A program made the position numbers and the translations under genes. The notes under the pieces are model-generated. The model was given only the letters and a program-made list of their open reading frames with translations. It made no database searches and was not told the DNA's origin. 64,000 nucleotides of DNA from Candidatus Fimadaptatus faecigallinarum (lineage in GTDB: Bacteria > Bacillota > Clostridia > Christensenellales > Aristaeellaceae). Positions 63,801 through 64,000 of the stretch are shown piece by piece (position 1 is the first letter of the stretch; each line of letters opens with the position of its first letter). Location of the stretch: NCBI GenBank assembly GCA_018714445.1, contig DVNK01000032.1:1-64000 (forward strand), given 5' to 3'.

Positions 63801-64000
63801 TGGCGGAAAGCTACGCGTTGACGTGCGGGATAGGCCGCACTGCACACTGGCGAGCGCTTAACCGCCCGATGCGCCGTCGCCCGGCATGGGATAGGCACCT
63901 TCGCGCGCTGGCGAACGCTGGCGGAAATCTACGCGTTGACGCGTGGGATAGGCTGCACCGCACGCTGGCGAGCGCTTAACCGCCCGATGCGCCGTCGCCC
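63801..64000. repeat. 118-bp tandem repeat cut by the window edge
   Basis: The first unit is 63801-63918 and the second begins at 63919 with the same TGGCGGAAA, CTACGCGTTGACG and GAGCGCTTAACCGCCCGATG landmarks; it leaves the window at 64000. Upstream, 63532-63800 shows no gene. Confidence 0.8.

Overview
The window looks like chromosome of an anaerobic, host-associated Firmicute (Clostridia; the Christensenellales-type gut lineages are my best guess, by inference only). Evidence: HprK plus a ROK glucokinase, a valine T-box, preQ1 and FMN riboswitches in front of ECF-type S components, YycJ-RlmH synteny, LplA/B/C-type sugar ABC genes, and strong GGAGG ribosome binding sites throughout. DNA is GC rich, yet Ile is mostly written AUA. 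I see no prophage, insertion sequence, CRISPR array, rRNA or tRNA gene.

Left block (0-14 kb, mostly minus strand). Transcription runs from right to left: T-box(Val) - small membrane protein - valS - folC, then rsmH - a second tgt paralogue - an RmtB/ArmA-type 16S rRNA methyltransferase - rsmI - preQ1 riboswitch - queT - a nucleoside phosphorylase-like gene. RsmH and RsmI act on 16S C1402, and the Rmt family acts on G1405 in the same helix. The rmt-like gene overlaps the tgt paralogue by ATGA. A small plus-strand island with different codon use carries pduL between a 24-codon leader ORF and a 50-aa membrane protein. pgsA follows.

Glycan block (14-29 kb). Three fucosidase-type glycosidases (GH29, GH95, probable GH151/GHL6), two paralogous secreted proteins, a SLOG/DUF1273 protein, an HAD phosphatase - hprK - ROK kinase operon and a sulfatase suggest use of fucosylated and sulfated host glycans under catabolite control.

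Middle block (29-44 kb). rpsB-tsf-pyrH, an MFS transporter, yycJ-rlmH, two tandem Eis-family acetyltransferases, a URO-D-like protein, and a three-gene sugar ABC importer (two permeases plus binding protein, no ATPase).

Right block (44-64 kb, all minus strand). alpha/beta hydrolase - membrane-anchored MurF-like ligase - Ddl with a Lys/Gly repeat tail; MocR regulator - GNAT; tsaE-tsaB-rimI; FMN riboswitch - ribU; a nucleoside phosphorylase; an amidohydrolase; a DUF2007-like protein; galK; and ruvA-ruvB-queA-tgt.

A striking general property is that most long gene-free gaps hold their own private tandem repeat (units of about 25, 42, 81, 100, 118, 146-148 and 264 bp). One of these arrays was built from the 5' end of rsmI.
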